Under the pieces are notes generated by a model. That model searched no databases and was not told where the DNA came from. It saw only the letters and a program-made list of their open reading frames with translations. From positions 1 to 64,000 of the forward strand of contig JAGWWS010000006.1 in assembly GCA_018970255.1 (NCBI GenBank): a stretch of 64,000 nt of DNA. The letters run 5' to 3'. Numbering within the stretch: position 1 is the first letter of the stretch; the number at the start of each line of letters is the position of its first letter. This DNA is from Verrucomicrobiota bacterium (GTDB lineage: Bacteria > Verrucomicrobiota > Verrucomicrobiia > Chthoniobacterales > Terrimicrobiaceae). Positions 26,003-39,891 of the stretch are shown piece after piece. The translations under genes and the position numbers were made by a program.

Positions 26003-26714
26003 GGTTGCAGTGCACGGCGAGAACATCGTCGAGCTCCTCCAGCGCGTCGCAGAGTTCCTCCACCCGCACGGCGGTTTCAGTGTCCACTGCTACGAAAGTT
26101 TGCGGTTCGTAAGTGAGCTTGCCTGATTTGGCTTGGAATCCGGCTGATCGGAGCGCGTCGAGTGTTGCGCCGAGTTTTTCCGGTGGCGTGCTGATCAGAA
26201 AGGCGGCCTCGTCTCGAATACAATCACCCGCACCAGCCTCCAGCAGCACTTCGAGCAAGCGGTCCTCTTCGCTCGCGGGTGCATCCACATCGATCGTTCC
26301 GATGCGCTGAAAAAGGTAGGCCGTGCTTCCCGAAGAAGCGAGGTTGCCGCCATGGTCTCCAAAGATTCTTCGCAGATCCGGAGCCGTCCGGTTTTTGTTG
26401 TCCGTTGCGGCTTCTACCAGCAGGGCAACCCCGCCCGGACCGTATCCTTCGTAAACGCATTCCTCCACTGCGGCGCCGGAACCACTTTCGCCGCTCCCCT
26501 TGCGGATCGCGCGGTCGATATTGTCGTTCGGCATATTTTCGGACCTCGCCGCTTGAATCGCCGCGCGCAGGCGCGGATTCAATGAAGGTTCCGCCCCGCC
26601 GAGCCTCACCGCCACGGCGATTTCCTTTGCGAATCGGGAAAAAACCTTGCCCTTCTTTGCATCAATCACCGCCTTGAGGCGTTTCACTTTCGACCACTTG
26701 TTGTGACCAGCCAT
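25992..26714 (-). CDS. YebC/PmpR family (TACO1-like) protein
   Basis: 240 aa beginning MAGHNKWSKVKRLKAVIDAK, the near-invariant start of the family, with conserved YEGYGPGGVALLVEAATDNKNRT and FGDHGGNLASSGSTAYLF. Members act as DNA-binding regulators or, as shown for TACO1 and some bacterial YebC proteins, as translation factors that relieve ribosome stalling at proline runs. It sits 65 bp downstream of tRNA-Val on the same strand. The last 11 bp overlap the zincin gene. Confidence 0.92.
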   Translation of the reverse strand: MAGHNKWSKVKRLKAVIDAKKGKVFSRFAKEIAVAVRLGGAEPSLNPRLRAAIQAARSENMPNDNIDRAIRKGSGESGSGAAVEECVYEGYGPGGVALLVEAATDNKNRTAPDLRRIFGDHGGNLASSGSTAYLFQRIGTIDVDAPASEEDRLLEVLLEAGAGDCIRDEAAFLISTPPEKLGATLDALRSAGFQAKSGKLTYEPQTFVAVDTETAVRVEELCDALEELDDVLAVHCNHEV

Positions 26715-26779
26715 TACGCTGATTCAAAGTCTCCGGCAGGAAATTTCGAGGCAGAAATCACCGAAAGCGCTGAGGAGAG

Positions 26780-26854
26780 TGGTGCGCGATGCAGGGTTCG
26801 AACCTGCGACTTCTTGCGTGTGAAGCAAGCGCTCTACCACTGAGCTAATCGCGC
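26780..26854 (-). tRNA. tRNA-Val (anticodon CAC)
   Basis: 75 nt including an encoded CCA. On the minus strand: acceptor GCGCGAT/ATCGCGC, discriminator A, D-arm GCTCAGTGGTAGAGC, anticodon arm CTTGC-TTCACAC-GCAAG and T-arm GCAGG-TTCGAAC-CCTGC. The CAC anticodon reads GTG codons. Confidence 0.95.
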
Positions 26855-26938
26855 GTTTTGGCCGGTAGGCCGAGACTAGAGGCACTAAAATACGCGTCCC
26901 TCGCTCGCGCAATATCAAAAGCGTTTCGGAAAATGTTG

Positions 26939-26966
26939 TTGACCCGCCGAGCTGCAAATGTAGGCT
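26939..26966 (+). promoter_or_regulatory. candidate promoter of the rplA-rpoBC cluster
   Basis: TTGACC (26939-26944), 16-bp spacer, TAGGCT (26961-26966), leaving a leader of ~60 nt before the L1 start. The 16-bp spacing equals that of the rplI promoter. The leader contains CTCCCGCAAGGGA and AGGAGACC; an L1-binding structure could not be established by eye. Confidence 0.5.
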
Positions 26967-27033
26967 CCATTCTCCCGCAAGGGAAAACCAATAGCAGGAG
27001 ACCCCACAAGGTCGCCCGAACTGCAAAAATTCC

Positions 27034-27735
27034 ATGCAAAAAAACCGAAGCAAACGCTACCGCGAGGCGGCGTCCAAAATTGATGCGGCGAAAAAATACG
27101 CCCTCGCCGACGCCGTCCAAGTCCTCAAGTCCACTCCTCCGGTCAAGTTCGACCAAACTGTGACGCTGTCTTTCAAACTCGGCGTCGATCCCAAGCAAAG
27201 CGACCAGATGGTCCGCGGCACATGCCCCCTCCCGCACGGCAGCGGCAAGAATGTGCGCGTCCTCGTTTTCGCGACCGGCCAGGCAGCGGAAGCCGCTAAG
27301 GAAGCCGGTGCGGAAATCGTCGGGTTCGAAGACCTCATCAAGAAGGTCACCGGCGGCTTCGCTGACTTCGATGTTGCCGTGGCCACACCGGCCGCGATGG
27401 CGGAAGTCCGTAAGCTTGGCAAAGTCCTCGGGCCGCGCGGGCTCATGCCGAACCCCAAGACCGGCACCGTCACCGACGACACCGCCAAGGCCGTCAAGGA
27501 AGTGAAGGCCGGGCGCGTGGAGTTCAAACTCGACAAAAACGGCAATGTCGCCGTCCCCGTCGGGAAATTTTCCTTCAACGAAACCTCGCTCGTCGAGAAC
27601 GGCAGTGCCGTGATCGACGCCGTGGTCAAGGCCCGCCCCGCCACGGCGAAGGGAGCCTTCGTCAACGCCATCACGCTGAGCGCGACCATGTCCCCCGGGC
27701 TTTCGGTCGATCCCTCGCCGTTCCTGAAAAACTAA
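27034..27735 (+). CDS. rplA: 50S ribosomal protein L1
   Basis: 233 aa, full length. Family signatures: SFKLGVDPKQSDQMVRGTCP, LPHGSGKNVRVLVFA and KLGKVLGPRGLMPNPKTGTV. L1 forms the mobile stalk near the E site and commonly represses its own mRNA. In most bacteria rplK (L11) and nusG stand directly before rplA; here the gene follows its own promoter region after a tRNA on the opposite strand. Confidence 0.97.
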   Translation: MQKNRSKRYREAASKIDAAKKYALADAVQVLKSTPPVKFDQTVTLSFKLGVDPKQSDQMVRGTCPLPHGSGKNVRVLVFATGQAAEAAKEAGAEIVGFEDLIKKVTGGFADFDVAVATPAAMAEVRKLGKVLGPRGLMPNPKTGTVTDDTAKAVKEVKAGRVEFKLDKNGNVAVPVGKFSFNETSLVENGSAVIDAVVKARPATAKGAFVNAITLSATMSPGLSVDPSPFLKN

Positions 27736-27747
27736 GACGCCCGAACC

Positions 27748-28266
27748 ATGAGACCAGAGAAAACCATTATCGTTGAAGACATCCGCGGGAAGCTCAAAGC
27801 CTCGCCCTACCTCCTCATCGTCGACTATTCGGGAATGAAGGTTCCCCATTTCGAAACGCTCCGCACCCGCCTCGGCGAAGCGGGCGCAAAGATGAATGTC
27901 GTCCGCAACACCTTCCTCCGCATTGCCGCGAAGGACCTCTCGATGCCCGAACTCTCCGACTCCCTCAGCGGGCAGACGGCCATGGTCACGGGCGAGACCG
28001 ACATTTGCGCCGCCGCGAAAATCCTTAAATCCTTCGCCGCCGAATTCCAGAAGCCCAGCGTGCGCGCCGGGGTCCTCGACAACGCCCCGCTCACGGCCAA
28101 GCAGGTCGCCGACCTCGCCGACCTCCCGAGCAAGGATGTGCTCCGCGCCAAGCTCCTCGGGCTCCTGCAGACTCCCGCGAGCCAGCTCGTCCGGCTCCTC
28201 AACGAACCCGCCGCCAGCCTCGCCCGCGTCCTCAAAGCCAAAGGCGACGCCCTCGGCGCGGCCTGA
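27748..28266 (+). CDS. rplJ: 50S ribosomal protein L10
   Basis: 172 aa. N-terminal rRNA-binding domain with LLIVDYSGMKVPHFETLR and NVVRNTFLRIAAK; the C-terminal helix (SQLVRLLNEPAASLARVLKA) anchors L7/L12 dimers. It starts 12 bp after rplA. Together with L12 it forms the stalk that recruits translation GTPases. Confidence 0.97.
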   Translation: MRPEKTIIVEDIRGKLKASPYLLIVDYSGMKVPHFETLRTRLGEAGAKMNVVRNTFLRIAAKDLSMPELSDSLSGQTAMVTGETDICAAAKILKSFAAEFQKPSVRAGVLDNAPLTAKQVADLADLPSKDVLRAKLLGLLQTPASQLVRLLNEPAASLARVLKAKGDALGAA

Positions 28267-28280
28267 CCAATCACGCCTGC

Positions 28281-28380
28281 GGGGTCAGCCGGCCCCGTTG
28301 GCGCCAACCAACACAAAAACACAACCGGTTCCTTGCCGGCCCGGCGGCTGCCAGGCTCAAATGCCCCGATGCTTCGGGGC
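28281..28380 (+). promoter_or_regulatory. two hairpins in the rplJ-rplL gap
   Basis: CGGGG/CCCCG (28280-28284 with 28293-28297) and a stronger GCCCCGA-TGCT-TCGGGGC (28363-28380), the latter 26 bp before the rplL start. No U-run follows, so they are more likely processing, stability or translation-control elements than terminators. The gap of 140 bp is long for this otherwise tight cluster. Confidence 0.4.
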
Positions 28381-28406
28381 GCGGCGATACCAAACACTGA
28401 AAACAT

Positions 28407-28793
28407 ATGGCAGACACACAAGCACTCGTTGATCAGCTCAGCGGACTCACCGTCCTCGAAATCGCCGATCTCGTGAAACTACTCGAAGAAAAATGGGGCG
28501 TGAGCGCCGCGGCGCCCGTGGCCGTAGCCGCCGCCGGCGGGGCAGCAGGCGGTGCCGCAGCAGCGCCTGCCGAGGAGAAGACCTCGTTCGATGTCATCCT
28601 CGCCGATGCGGGCGGCAATAAGATCGCCGTCATCAAGGAAGTCCGCGCCGCCGTTGCGGGCCTCGGGCTCGCCGAAGCCAAGGCCTTGGTCGAGGGCGCC
28701 CCGAAGCCGATCAAAGAGGGCGTCTCCAAGGAAGAAGCCGCCGAGATCAAGAAAAAGATCGAGGCCGCCGGCGCCAAGGTCGAAGTCAAGTAA
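28407..28793 (+). CDS. rplL: 50S ribosomal protein L7/L12
   Basis: 128 aa. The N-terminal dimerisation domain ([20 protein letters not shown]) leads to an Ala/Gly hinge (~38-55), then the C-terminal factor-binding domain with [20 protein letters not shown] and [21 protein letters not shown]12 is present in several copies per ribosome and stimulates GTP hydrolysis by elongation factors. Confidence 0.98.
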   Translation: MADTQALVDQLSGLTVLEIADLVKLLEEKWGVSAAAPVAVAAAGGAAGGAAAAPAEEKTSFDVILADAGGNKIAVIKEVRAAVAGLGLAEAKALVEGAPKPIKEGVSKEEAAEIKKKIEAAGAKVEVK

Positions 28794-28808
28794 ACGATTC
28801 GAAAACAG

Positions 28809-28963
28809 GCCGGGCGGGGCTGGGAAAAAATTCCTTGTCCCGCCCGGCTTTCCCGCTAAATTTTCCAACTCGCCTCATCCGCAGCGAAAAAAACATCTGC
28901 TCCTTTTTCCGCAACAGAAGCATCCCATTTCCGACACCGCCGGACCGCGCCAAAACGCGGTCC
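28809..28963 (+). promoter_or_regulatory. hairpins between rplL and rpoB (possible attenuator/processing site)
   Basis: A 10-bp stem GCCGGGCGGG/CCCGCCCGGC (28809-28818 with 28839-28848, 20-nt A/T-rich loop) begins 15 bp after the rplL stop, and an 8-bp stem GGACCGCG/CGCGGTCC (28942-28949 with 28956-28963) lies 92 bp before rpoB. In E. coli the same gap holds an attenuator and an RNase III site that separate ribosomal protein from polymerase expression; a parallel function here is inferred from position. Confidence 0.5.
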
Positions 28964-29055
28964 CCGCAGGTTTCGGATGTTTTTGTTTCGGGGAAATTGG
29001 GCTTCTGAAAACCACCCGCCGCTAGGCGGAACAACCCTCGCCAACGCACCACACC

Positions 29056-32000
29056 ATGTCTGAACGCATCCACTTCGGCAAATTGAAGGAGGCCATCGAG
29101 CCGCCCAACCTCATCGAACTCCAGATCAATTCCTACAACGAATTTTTCCAAAAGGATGTCCCGGTCAACAAGCGCCGCGACATCGGCCTGCAGGCGGTGT
29201 TCCGCGAGTTTTTCCCGATCCACGGCTTCGAGGACAAATCCTCGCTCGACTTCGTGGCCTATGAACTTGGCGAGCCGAAGACCGGCGCCCTCGAGGCCCA
29301 GCGCGAGGGTTTGACATTCAGCGCCCCGCTCTATGTGACCTTCCGCTACAAGGACGAGCGCAGCACGAAGGAGGAGAAGGTTTACATGGGTGAGCTCCCG
29401 CTCATGACCGAGCAGGGCACGTTCGTTATCAATGGCGCCGAGCGCGTCGTTGTTTCCCAGCTCCACCGCTCGCCGGGCATCTGCTTCGAGACCTCCATCC
29501 ACGCGAATGGTAAGGTCCTCCACGGCTTCCGCATCATTCCCGACCGCGGTTCGTGGATCGAAGTGCAGTTCGACACTAGTGATCTCCTTTACGTTTATCT
29601 CGATCGCCGCAAGCGCCGCCGGAAGTTCCTTGCGACAACATTCCTCCGCACCGTCGGCTACCCCTCCGACGAGGATATCGTCAAACTTTTCTATAAGATC
29701 AGTGACCTCAAGCTCAGCGAAAAACTCGATGAAGAAGAGATCGCTACCAAGGTTCTCATCGCCGACATTCGCGATGGCGAACTCATGGTCGGCCGCGCCT
29801 TCGAGCCGCTCACTTCCGAGATCGTCCGCAAGCTCATCGGTCTCGGCCACAAAACCGTGCAGGTCGTCGATACCAAGGACGACGACACGATCATCAAATC
29901 GCTCAAAAAAGATCCCGCGCACGACGAGGAGGAGGCGCTCAAGGATATTTACCGCAAGCTCCGCCCTGGCGATCCGCCCACCGTCCAGAATGCGCGCAGC
30001 ATGCTTAAGCGTCTGTTCTTCGACGCCAAGCGCTACGACCTCGGTCGCGTCGGACGCCACAAGATCAACCAAAAACTCGATCTCAAAGTCCCCGAGGGCG
30101 AGCGCACTCTGACCAAAGACGATTTCGTCGCCGCCATGAAATATCTCGTTCGCCTCCGCGCGGGCGATGGAATGACGGACGACATTGACCACCTCGGCAG
30201 CCGCCGCGTCCGCACCGTCGGTGAACTTCTCGCCAACCAATGCCGCGTGGGTCTTGCCCGCACCGAGCGCCTGGTCCGCGAGCGCATGACCCTGTTCGAT
30301 GCCGGCACCGACCAGATCACGCCGCAAAAGCTCATCAACCCGAAATCGCTCAGCGCCGTCGTCCGCGATTTCTTCGGCCGCTCCCAACTCAGCCAGTTCA
30401 TGGATCAAACAAATCCGCTGTCCGAGCTAACCCACAAGCGCCGTCTCTCGGCCCTTGGGCCAGGAGGTCTCAGCCGGGATCGCGCCGGGTTCGAGGTCCG
30501 CGACGTGCACCCCTCGCACTACGGCCGCATTTGCCCGATCGAAACGCCGGAAGGCCCGAACATTGGACTCATCAGTTCGCTGAGCACATTTGCGCGAATC
30601 AATGATTTCGGGTTCATCGAAACTCCTTACCGCAAGGTTTCGAACGGTCGCGTGACCGACGAGGTGGAATATCTCAGCGGCGACCGCGACGAGAACTTCT
30701 ACATTGCGCAAGCGAACTCTTTGGTCGACGGCCACGGCCGCCTCACCGGTGAAAAGGTCTCCGCCCGCTACCGCGGCGACTTCCTCGAGGTGGAGCCTGA
30801 GAAAATCCAATACATGGATGTCTCGCCGAAGCAGCTCGTATCCGTAGCCGCCGGCCTGATTCCATTCCTCGAACACGACGACGCCAACCGCGCGCTCATG
30901 GGCTCGAACATGCAACGCCAAGGCGTGCCGCTCGTGGTCTCCGAGTCCCCGCTTGTCGGCACCGGCATCGAAGGCCGCGTGGCCCGCGACTCGCGCGCCG
31001 TCATTGTCGCCGAGGCTTCCGGAAAAGTGGCCTCCGTCACCGCGAACCAGATCATCGTCACGAAGGATGGCGACCTGCCCGAAGGCAAAAAGAAAATCAA
31101 GCACGACCCCGAAAACGGCGTCTTCGTCTACGAACTCCGCAAGTTCATGCGCTCGAACGCGAGCACCTGCATCAACCAAAAGCCGATCGTCAAAAAGGGC
31201 CAGTCCGTCAAGAAAGGCGATGTCATCGCCGACGGTCCCAACACCGAAAACGGCGAACTCGCGCTCGGCCGCAATGTGCTCGTCGCCTTCATGCCTTGGA
31301 ACGGCTACAACTTTGAGGACGCCATCCTCATCTCCAAGCGCGTCGTTAAGGAGGACATCTACACCTCCATCCACATCGACGAATTCGAGATCGGCGCCCG
31401 CGACACCAAGCTGGGTCCCGAGGAAATCACCCGCGACATCCCGAATGTTAGCGAAGAGGCCCTTCAAAACCTCGGCAGCGACGGCGTCATCCGCATCGGC
31501 GCCGAAGTGAAGCCCGGCGACATACTCGTCGGCAAAATCACGCCGAAGTCCGAAACCGAACTCGCCCCCGAGGAGCGCCTCCTGCGCGCGATCTTCGGCG
31601 AAAAGGCCGCGGATGTGAAGGACACCTCGCTCACCGTTCCGTCGGGCACCTACGGGATCGTCATGGATGTGAAGGTTTCTTCCAAGAAAGAGGTCCAGCG
31701 CACCAAAATGACCCCCGCGGAATCGAAGCGGCAGCAGAAGATGATCTCGGAGGACTACACGAAGAAGAAAAACGACCTCCACGAGCAACTCACCGCCGCG
31801 CTCTCGAACATCCTGCTCAACGAAAAAATCCCGCTCGATGTCGTGAACGCGCAGACCGGCGAAATCATCATCCCGGCGAACCGCAAGATCACCAAGCAAC
31901 TCCTCCGCAAGCTCGCGGGCGTCTACAACCATGTCGAAATCGACCCGAGCCCGATCCGCAACAAAATCCACGAGATCATCGGCCAGTTCGAACACAAGTT

Positions 32001-32850
32001 CGTCGACCTCGAAAACGACCGCGACCAGAACCTCGGCCGCATCGAGAGCGGCGACGACATCGACCCCGGCATCATCAAGCAGGTCAAGGTCTACATCGCC
32101 AGCAAGCGCAAGCTCAGCGTGGGCGACAAAATGGCCGGCCGCCACGGGAACAAGGGCGTCGTCGCCAAGATCGTCCCCGAGGAGGACATGCCCTACCTCG
32201 CGGACGGCACACCCGTTGACATCGTGTTGAACCCGCTCGGCGTGCCCAGCCGCATGAATGTCGGCCAGGTCCTCGAAACCCACCTTGGCGTCGCCGCGAA
32301 GGCGCTCGGCTTCAAGGTTGCCACGCCCGTGTTCGACGGCATTCCGGAATCCAAAATCCGCGAATTCCTCAAGGACGCCAAGAAGGCGGACGGCTTCACC
32401 TGGATCAACGAGAACGGCAAGGCCACGCTCTACGACGGCCTCACCGGCGAGGCGTTCGACCAGCAGGTCGTCGTCGGCTACATCTACATGCTCAAGCTCG
32501 GCCACTTGGTCGCGGACAAGATCCACGCCCGCGCCGTCGGTCCCTACAGCCTCGTCACCCAGCAACCGCTCGGCGGCAAGGCGCAATACGGCGGCCAGCG
32601 CTTCGGCGAAATGGAAGTCTGGGCGCTCCAGGCCTACGGCGCCGCCTACACGCTGCAGGAACTCCTCACCGTCAAATCGGACGATGTCTCCGGCCGCACG
32701 CGCATCTACGAATCCATCGTCAAGGGCGACAACTCGCTCGAGGCCGGCACGCCCGAGTCGTTCAACGTCCTCATCAAGGAAATGCAGGGCCTCGGCCTCG
32801 ATGTCCGCGTTGGCGGCAAGGTCCCCGCGGCACTTACCGACGCAGCCTAA
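29056..32850 (+). CDS. rpoB: DNA-directed RNA polymerase subunit beta
   Basis: 1264 aa, complete. The rifampicin-pocket region reads [20 protein letters not shown] followed by [20 protein letters not shown]; the position corresponding to the second Asn of E. coli's QNNP is shifted to Thr (QTNP). Downstream are [37 protein letters not shown]-like [19 protein letters not shown] and the C-terminal [20 protein letters not shown] and [19 protein letters not shown] motifs. There is no large lineage-specific insertion of the proteobacterial type. It pairs with rpoC 30 bp downstream. Confidence 0.98.
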   Translation: MSERIHFGKLKEAIEPPNLIELQINSYNEFFQKDVPVNKRRDIGLQAVFREFFPIHGFEDKSSLDFVAYELGEPKTGALEAQREGLTFSAPLYVTFRYKDERSTKEEKVYMGELPLMTEQGTFVINGAERVVVSQLHRSPGICFETSIHANGKVLHGFRIIPDRGSWIEVQFDTSDLLYVYLDRRKRRRKFLATTFLRTVGYPSDEDIVKLFYKISDLKLSEKLDEEEIATKVLIADIRDGELMVGRAFEPLTSEIVRKLIGLGHKTVQVVDTKDDDTIIKSLKKDPAHDEEEALKDIYRKLRPGDPPTVQNARSMLKRLFFDAKRYDLGRVGRHKINQKLDLKVPEGERTLTKDDFVAAMKYLVRLRAGDGMTDDIDHLGSRRVRTVGELLANQCRVGLARTERLVRERMTLFDAGTDQITPQKLINPKSLSAVVRDFFGRSQLSQFMDQTNPLSELTHKRRLSALGPGGLSRDRAGFEVRDVHPSHYGRICPIETPEGPNIGLISSLSTFARINDFGFIETPYRKVSNGRVTDEVEYLSGDRDENFYIAQANSLVDGHGRLTGEKVSARYRGDFLEVEPEKIQYMDVSPKQLVSVAAGLIPFLEHDDANRALMGSNMQRQGVPLVVSESPLVGTGIEGRVARDSRAVIVAEASGKVASVTANQIIVTKDGDLPEGKKKIKHDPENGVFVYELRKFMRSNASTCINQKPIVKKGQSVKKGDVIADGPNTENGELALGRNVLVAFMPWNGYNFEDAILISKRVVKEDIYTSIHIDEFEIGARDTKLGPEEITRDIPNVSEEALQNLGSDGVIRIGAEVKPGDILVGKITPKSETELAPEERLLRAIFGEKAADVKDTSLTVPSGTYGIVMDVKVSSKKEVQRTKMTPAESKRQQKMISEDYTKKKNDLHEQLTAALSNILLNEKIPLDVVNAQTGEIIIPANRKITKQLLRKLAGVYNHVEIDPSPIRNKIHEIIGQFEHKFVDLENDRDQNLGRIESGDDIDPGIIKQVKVYIASKRKLSVGDKMAGRHGNKGVVAKIVPEEDMPYLADGTPVDIVLNPLGVPSRMNVGQVLETHLGVAAKALGFKVATPVFDGIPESKIREFLKDAKKADGFTWINENGKATLYDGLTGEAFDQQVVVGYIYMLKLGHLVADKIHARAVGPYSLVTQQPLGGKAQYGGQRFGEMEVWALQAYGAAYTLQELLTVKSDDVSGRTRIYESIVKGDNSLEAGTPESFNVLIKEMQGLGLDVRVGGKVPAALTDAA

Positions 32851-32880
32851 AACCCCACGGAACCCACCGAAGAACCAAAC

Positions 32881-36990
<4,110 letters not shown>

Positions 36991-37002
36991 CCCACTCACC
37001 AA

Positions 37003-37755
37003 ATGCCAGCAGAAACAGACCATCAACAGAATGTCGCAGTCATGACCGAACTCCTTGAGGCCGGCGTCCACTACGGCCACCAAACCAAGCGTTGGAACCC
37101 GAAAATGCGGGGCTACATCCTCGAGGAGAAGAATTCGATCTACATCATCGATCTCGCCCTCACCATGGAGCAGCTCCAGCAGGCGACCACCTACCTCCGC
37201 GACACCATCAAAAACGGCGGGAAGATCCTCTTCGTTGGAACCAAGAAGCAGGCGCAGGAAGCGGTCCGCGAAGCCGCCGAGGCCACCGGCCAGTTTTTCG
37301 TCAACCAGCGCTGGCTGGGCGGAACGCTCACCAACCTCGCCACCATCCGCCGCAGCGTCGGCCGCCTCAAGGAAATCCAGGCGCTCGAGAAATCCCCGGC
37401 TTTCTCCAAGATCAACAAGGCCGAGGCTTCCTCGATCCGCCGCGAGGGCGCCAAGCTCCTCCACAACCTCGGCGGCATCGTCGAGATGGCGAAACTCCCG
37501 GATGCGATCGTCATCATCGACACCATCCGCGAGGAAATTGCCGTGGCCGAAGCCAACAGGCTCGGAATCCCCGTTGTGGCTATCGTGGACACCAACAGCG
37601 ACCCGGACAAAATCGAGTATCCCATCGCCGGCAACGACGATGCGATCCGCTCGATCCGCGTGATCCTCTCGAAGCTCGTCGAGTCCATCCTCGAGGGCAA
37701 GGGAACGCGCGGCAAATCCGCCCGCACGCCCGAACTCGCCGCGGTCTCCGAATAG
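37003..37755 (+). CDS. rpsB: 30S ribosomal protein S2
   Basis: 250 aa. S2 signatures: LLEAGVHYGHQTKRWNPKM near the N-terminus, RWLGGTLTN in the middle, and LPDAIVIIDTIREEIAVAEA with IPVVAIVDTNSDPDKIEYPI further on. The protein binds the 30S head-body junction with S1. The pairing with tsf is universal, but its location directly behind rpoC is unusual. Confidence 0.98.
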   Translation: MPAETDHQQNVAVMTELLEAGVHYGHQTKRWNPKMRGYILEEKNSIYIIDLALTMEQLQQATTYLRDTIKNGGKILFVGTKKQAQEAVREAAEATGQFFVNQRWLGGTLTNLATIRRSVGRLKEIQALEKSPAFSKINKAEASSIRREGAKLLHNLGGIVEMAKLPDAIVIIDTIREEIAVAEANRLGIPVVAIVDTNSDPDKIEYPIAGNDDAIRSIRVILSKLVESILEGKGTRGKSARTPELAAVSE

Positions 37756-37897
37756 AGTCTTAAGTCTTAAGTTTTAAGTTGGAAGTCCTGCTGCTTCCGC
37801 AGGTCGGATCGACTTCCAACTTGCGACTCAAGACTCCCGGTTTCCGGTCCCGCTCCAAACAACTTAAAACTTAATTCTTAAAACTTAAAACTTCCAA
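37756..37897 (+). repeat. inverted tandem-heptamer repeat region between rpsB and tsf
   Basis: Directly after the rpsB stop are three head-to-tail heptamers AGTCTTA-AGTCTTA-AGTTTTA. At 37861-37893, just before tsf, the complementary-strand version recurs: ACTTAAA-ACTTAAT-TCTTAAA-ACTTAAA-ACTT. In between, GAGTCTTAAG...AAGTTGGAAGTC (37755-37788) faces GACTTCCAACTTGCGACTCAAGACTC (37810-37835), which can fold into a long hairpin. The same ACTTAAA unit occurs before rpsD. AT content is far above that of the neighbours. Confidence 0.85.
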
Positions 37898-37900
37898 CCC

Positions 37901-38500
37901 ATGTCCGAAATCTCCGCCTCACTCGTCAAGGAACTCCGCGAAAAAACCAACGCGGGAATGATGGATTGCAAAAAAGCGCTCGCCGAAACTGGCGGCGACA
38001 TTGCGAAAGCCGAGGATTGGCTCCGCAAAAAGGGAATCGCCAGCGCCGGCAAGAAAGCGTCCCGCGCCGCCAAGGAAGGCATCATCGCCTCCTACCTGCA
38101 CATGCAGGGCAAGGTCGGCGTGCTCGTCGAGGTGAATTGCGAGACCGACTTCGTTGCGAAAAACGAAATCTTCCGCGACTTTGTGAAGGATGTGACGCTG
38201 CACATCGCAGCCGCGCACCCGCACTATGTCTCCCGCGAGCAGGTCCCGCAGGACCTCATCGCCCGCGAACGCGAGATCGGCGCCGCCCAAGTCCAGGGCA
38301 AGCCCGCAAACATCGTTGAAAAAATCGTCGACGGGAAAATCGACAAATTTTACGGCACCATCTGCCTGCTCGAGCAGGCGTTCATCAAGAACCCGGAACT
38401 CACGATCCAGGACCTGGTGAATTCAAAGATTGCGGAACTCGGCGAGAACATCGTCATCCGCCGCTTCACCCGCTACGCGGTGGGCGAAGAAGCCGCCTAA
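37901..38500 (+). CDS. tsf: elongation factor Ts
   Basis: 199 aa. N-terminal UBA-like domain (SLVKELREKTNAGMMDCKKA, LAETGGDIAKAEDWLRKKG), then the core with VNCETDFVAKNEIF, the TDFVA motif that inserts into EF-Tu. It is shorter than the E. coli protein (283 aa) and resembles the compact single-core EF-Ts of Thermus. It recycles EF-Tu by GDP/GTP exchange. The region before the ATG is heptamer repeat and offers no clear Shine-Dalgarno. Its stop overlaps the convergent porin stop by 4 bp. Confidence 0.97.
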   Translation: MSEISASLVKELREKTNAGMMDCKKALAETGGDIAKAEDWLRKKGIASAGKKASRAAKEGIIASYLHMQGKVGVLVEVNCETDFVAKNEIFRDFVKDVTLHIAAAHPHYVSREQVPQDLIAREREIGAAQVQGKPANIVEKIVDGKIDKFYGTICLLEQAFIKNPELTIQDLVNSKIAELGENIVIRRFTRYAVGEEAA

Positions 38501-39768
38501 AAAACCAGCGTCGCGCGCACGCCCAGGGCGAGCGAGTTTGCCAGGTTCGACTGACCGGCGGGTTGGATAATGAATTGCAGGTCCGGCTGCAAAAGGAACC
38601 AGGGTGCGATCTCGATTTGGTAGGTCGCCTCAAGCACCGTCTGGCTCCCGCCGGGAATCCCGCCGCTGGCGGAAACTGACTGGTCCCAACCGGGCGTGGT
38701 TTTTGCAAAACTGAACGCGATGCCGGCGGTGTCGCCATCGCGCCCAGCCACCAACCCGCGGTAGGTCAAGCCGGTGTCGAAATAAAACGAGTAAACATTC
38801 CTGTCCGGCGGCGCGAAGGACACCCGCCCGAAAAATCCCAAGCCCTCGTCCCCTTTTTCGCGGAGGACCATTTGGTCGCCCACTGCATAGAAGCCGCAAT
38901 TCCCCGCCGAGGTTTGGGCGGAAAGCGGGTCTGCGCTTTCCCCCGTCTGGAACCAGGCCCCGGGTTTGAAGTATCCCGGCAAAGTGTCGGAATCTTTTTG
39001 CTGGCCCCACGAAACCTCGGCTTCGGCAAGGAATGTGAAACCGGTTTGCGCGTTCAGGCTGTAATCGAAGCCGTGGAGGTTTTCGTCCTGTGGAAAGACA
39101 TTTCCCTGGAAAGCCGCGGTGCGGAAGGAGAGCCAATCCGCCGCTTCGATGGCGAGGCGCACTCCCGGCGTCCCCATCGGGCTTGCAGGGCCGCCGCTTG
39201 GCAGGTTGGCCGAAGTGATCAGCGGCCAGCCGAAAGTGGAGTTCACGAAGAGGCCCGCGTAGTCGGAGATGAAAAACTCGGAATCCGCGGCAAGTTGGCC
39301 GAGGCGAAGGGAGATTTTTTCCCCGAGGAATTCCTGCTGCAGCCAAAGTTCCCGCATGCGGAGCGTCGGGTATCCCGCGATTCCCGAGAGCCCCAGCGGC
39401 GAATTTGCCAACTGGTCGACCGGTCCGCTCCCGCTGAGCCAGAGCCAAGTTGTTTGGAAGCTCCCCCCTTCCCAGCCGAGGAGTTTTTCAAAGTCCGCGT
39501 CCACGCCGAAATCCAACAGGCCCGCGTAAAAGGTCCCGTCCGGGCCGCCGCCCGCCACCACGCCCATGACATCGCAAGTATAGCCGGCATTGAAGGCTAC
39601 CCCATGGTCTTCGATCAACGGCCGGGCTCCGAACCACTCGCCCGTCATCGCATCCCTCTCCAGGAGCGGCGCGGCGGCATCCCCTGCGGGGGTTTGCCCG
39701 AAGCCGGCGTGCGCAAAAAAAAGGAGCGCAGCCATACAGGGCAACTTCGTGGTTTGAAAAATTCCCAT
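38497..39768 (-). CDS. OprB-family carbohydrate-selective porin
   Basis: 423 aa. Signal peptide (MAALLFFAHAGFGQTP, cleavage near AGFG-Q). The mature protein starts with LLERDAMTGEWFGARPLIED, the characteristic OprB opening (tryptophan/Gly after the exported N-terminus), and continues with alternating beta-strands (WLQQEFLGEKISLRLGQLAA, TLRMRELWLQ) to a C-terminal aromatic ALGVRATLVF, typical for outer-membrane barrels. OprB porins take up sugars. Start chosen at MGIFQTTKLP; a downstream Met (MAALL) would also give a signal peptide. It lies between tsf and hisB on the opposite strand. Confidence 0.85.
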   Translation of the reverse strand: MGIFQTTKLPCMAALLFFAHAGFGQTPAGDAAAPLLERDAMTGEWFGARPLIEDHGVAFNAGYTCDVMGVVAGGGPDGTFYAGLLDFGVDADFEKLLGWEGGSFQTTWLWLSGSGPVDQLANSPLGLSGIAGYPTLRMRELWLQQEFLGEKISLRLGQLAADSEFFISDYAGLFVNSTFGWPLITSANLPSGGPASPMGTPGVRLAIEAADWLSFRTAAFQGNVFPQDENLHGFDYSLNAQTGFTFLAEAEVSWGQQKDSDTLPGYFKPGAWFQTGESADPLSAQTSAGNCGFYAVGDQMVLREKGDEGLGFFGRVSFAPPDRNVYSFYFDTGLTYRGLVAGRDGDTAGIAFSFAKTTPGWDQSVSASGGIPGGSQTVLEATYQIEIAPWFLLQPDLQFIIQPAGQSNLANSLALGVRATLVF

Positions 39769-39891
39769 CGGGGTTCGGCTCCGTTTAGCGAAGCGCCGCA
39801 AACTCCGCAACCGCGGACCCAGGGCCGAGGCCGCGAAGGGTGGGGGAGCGCGGGGCTTTGCAAACCGCGGGCCGTTTGGTTTAGTCGCCCC

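Noticed and set aside
30403-30440. QTNP in the RpoB rifampicin region as a resistance mutation
   Set aside because: A single substitution relative to E. coli at a variable position; the main resistance residues look wild type, so no phenotype can be inferred.
37756-37897. CRISPR-like repeats
   Set aside because: The units are 7 bp and contiguous, with no unique spacers or longer palindromic repeats; no cas genes are present.
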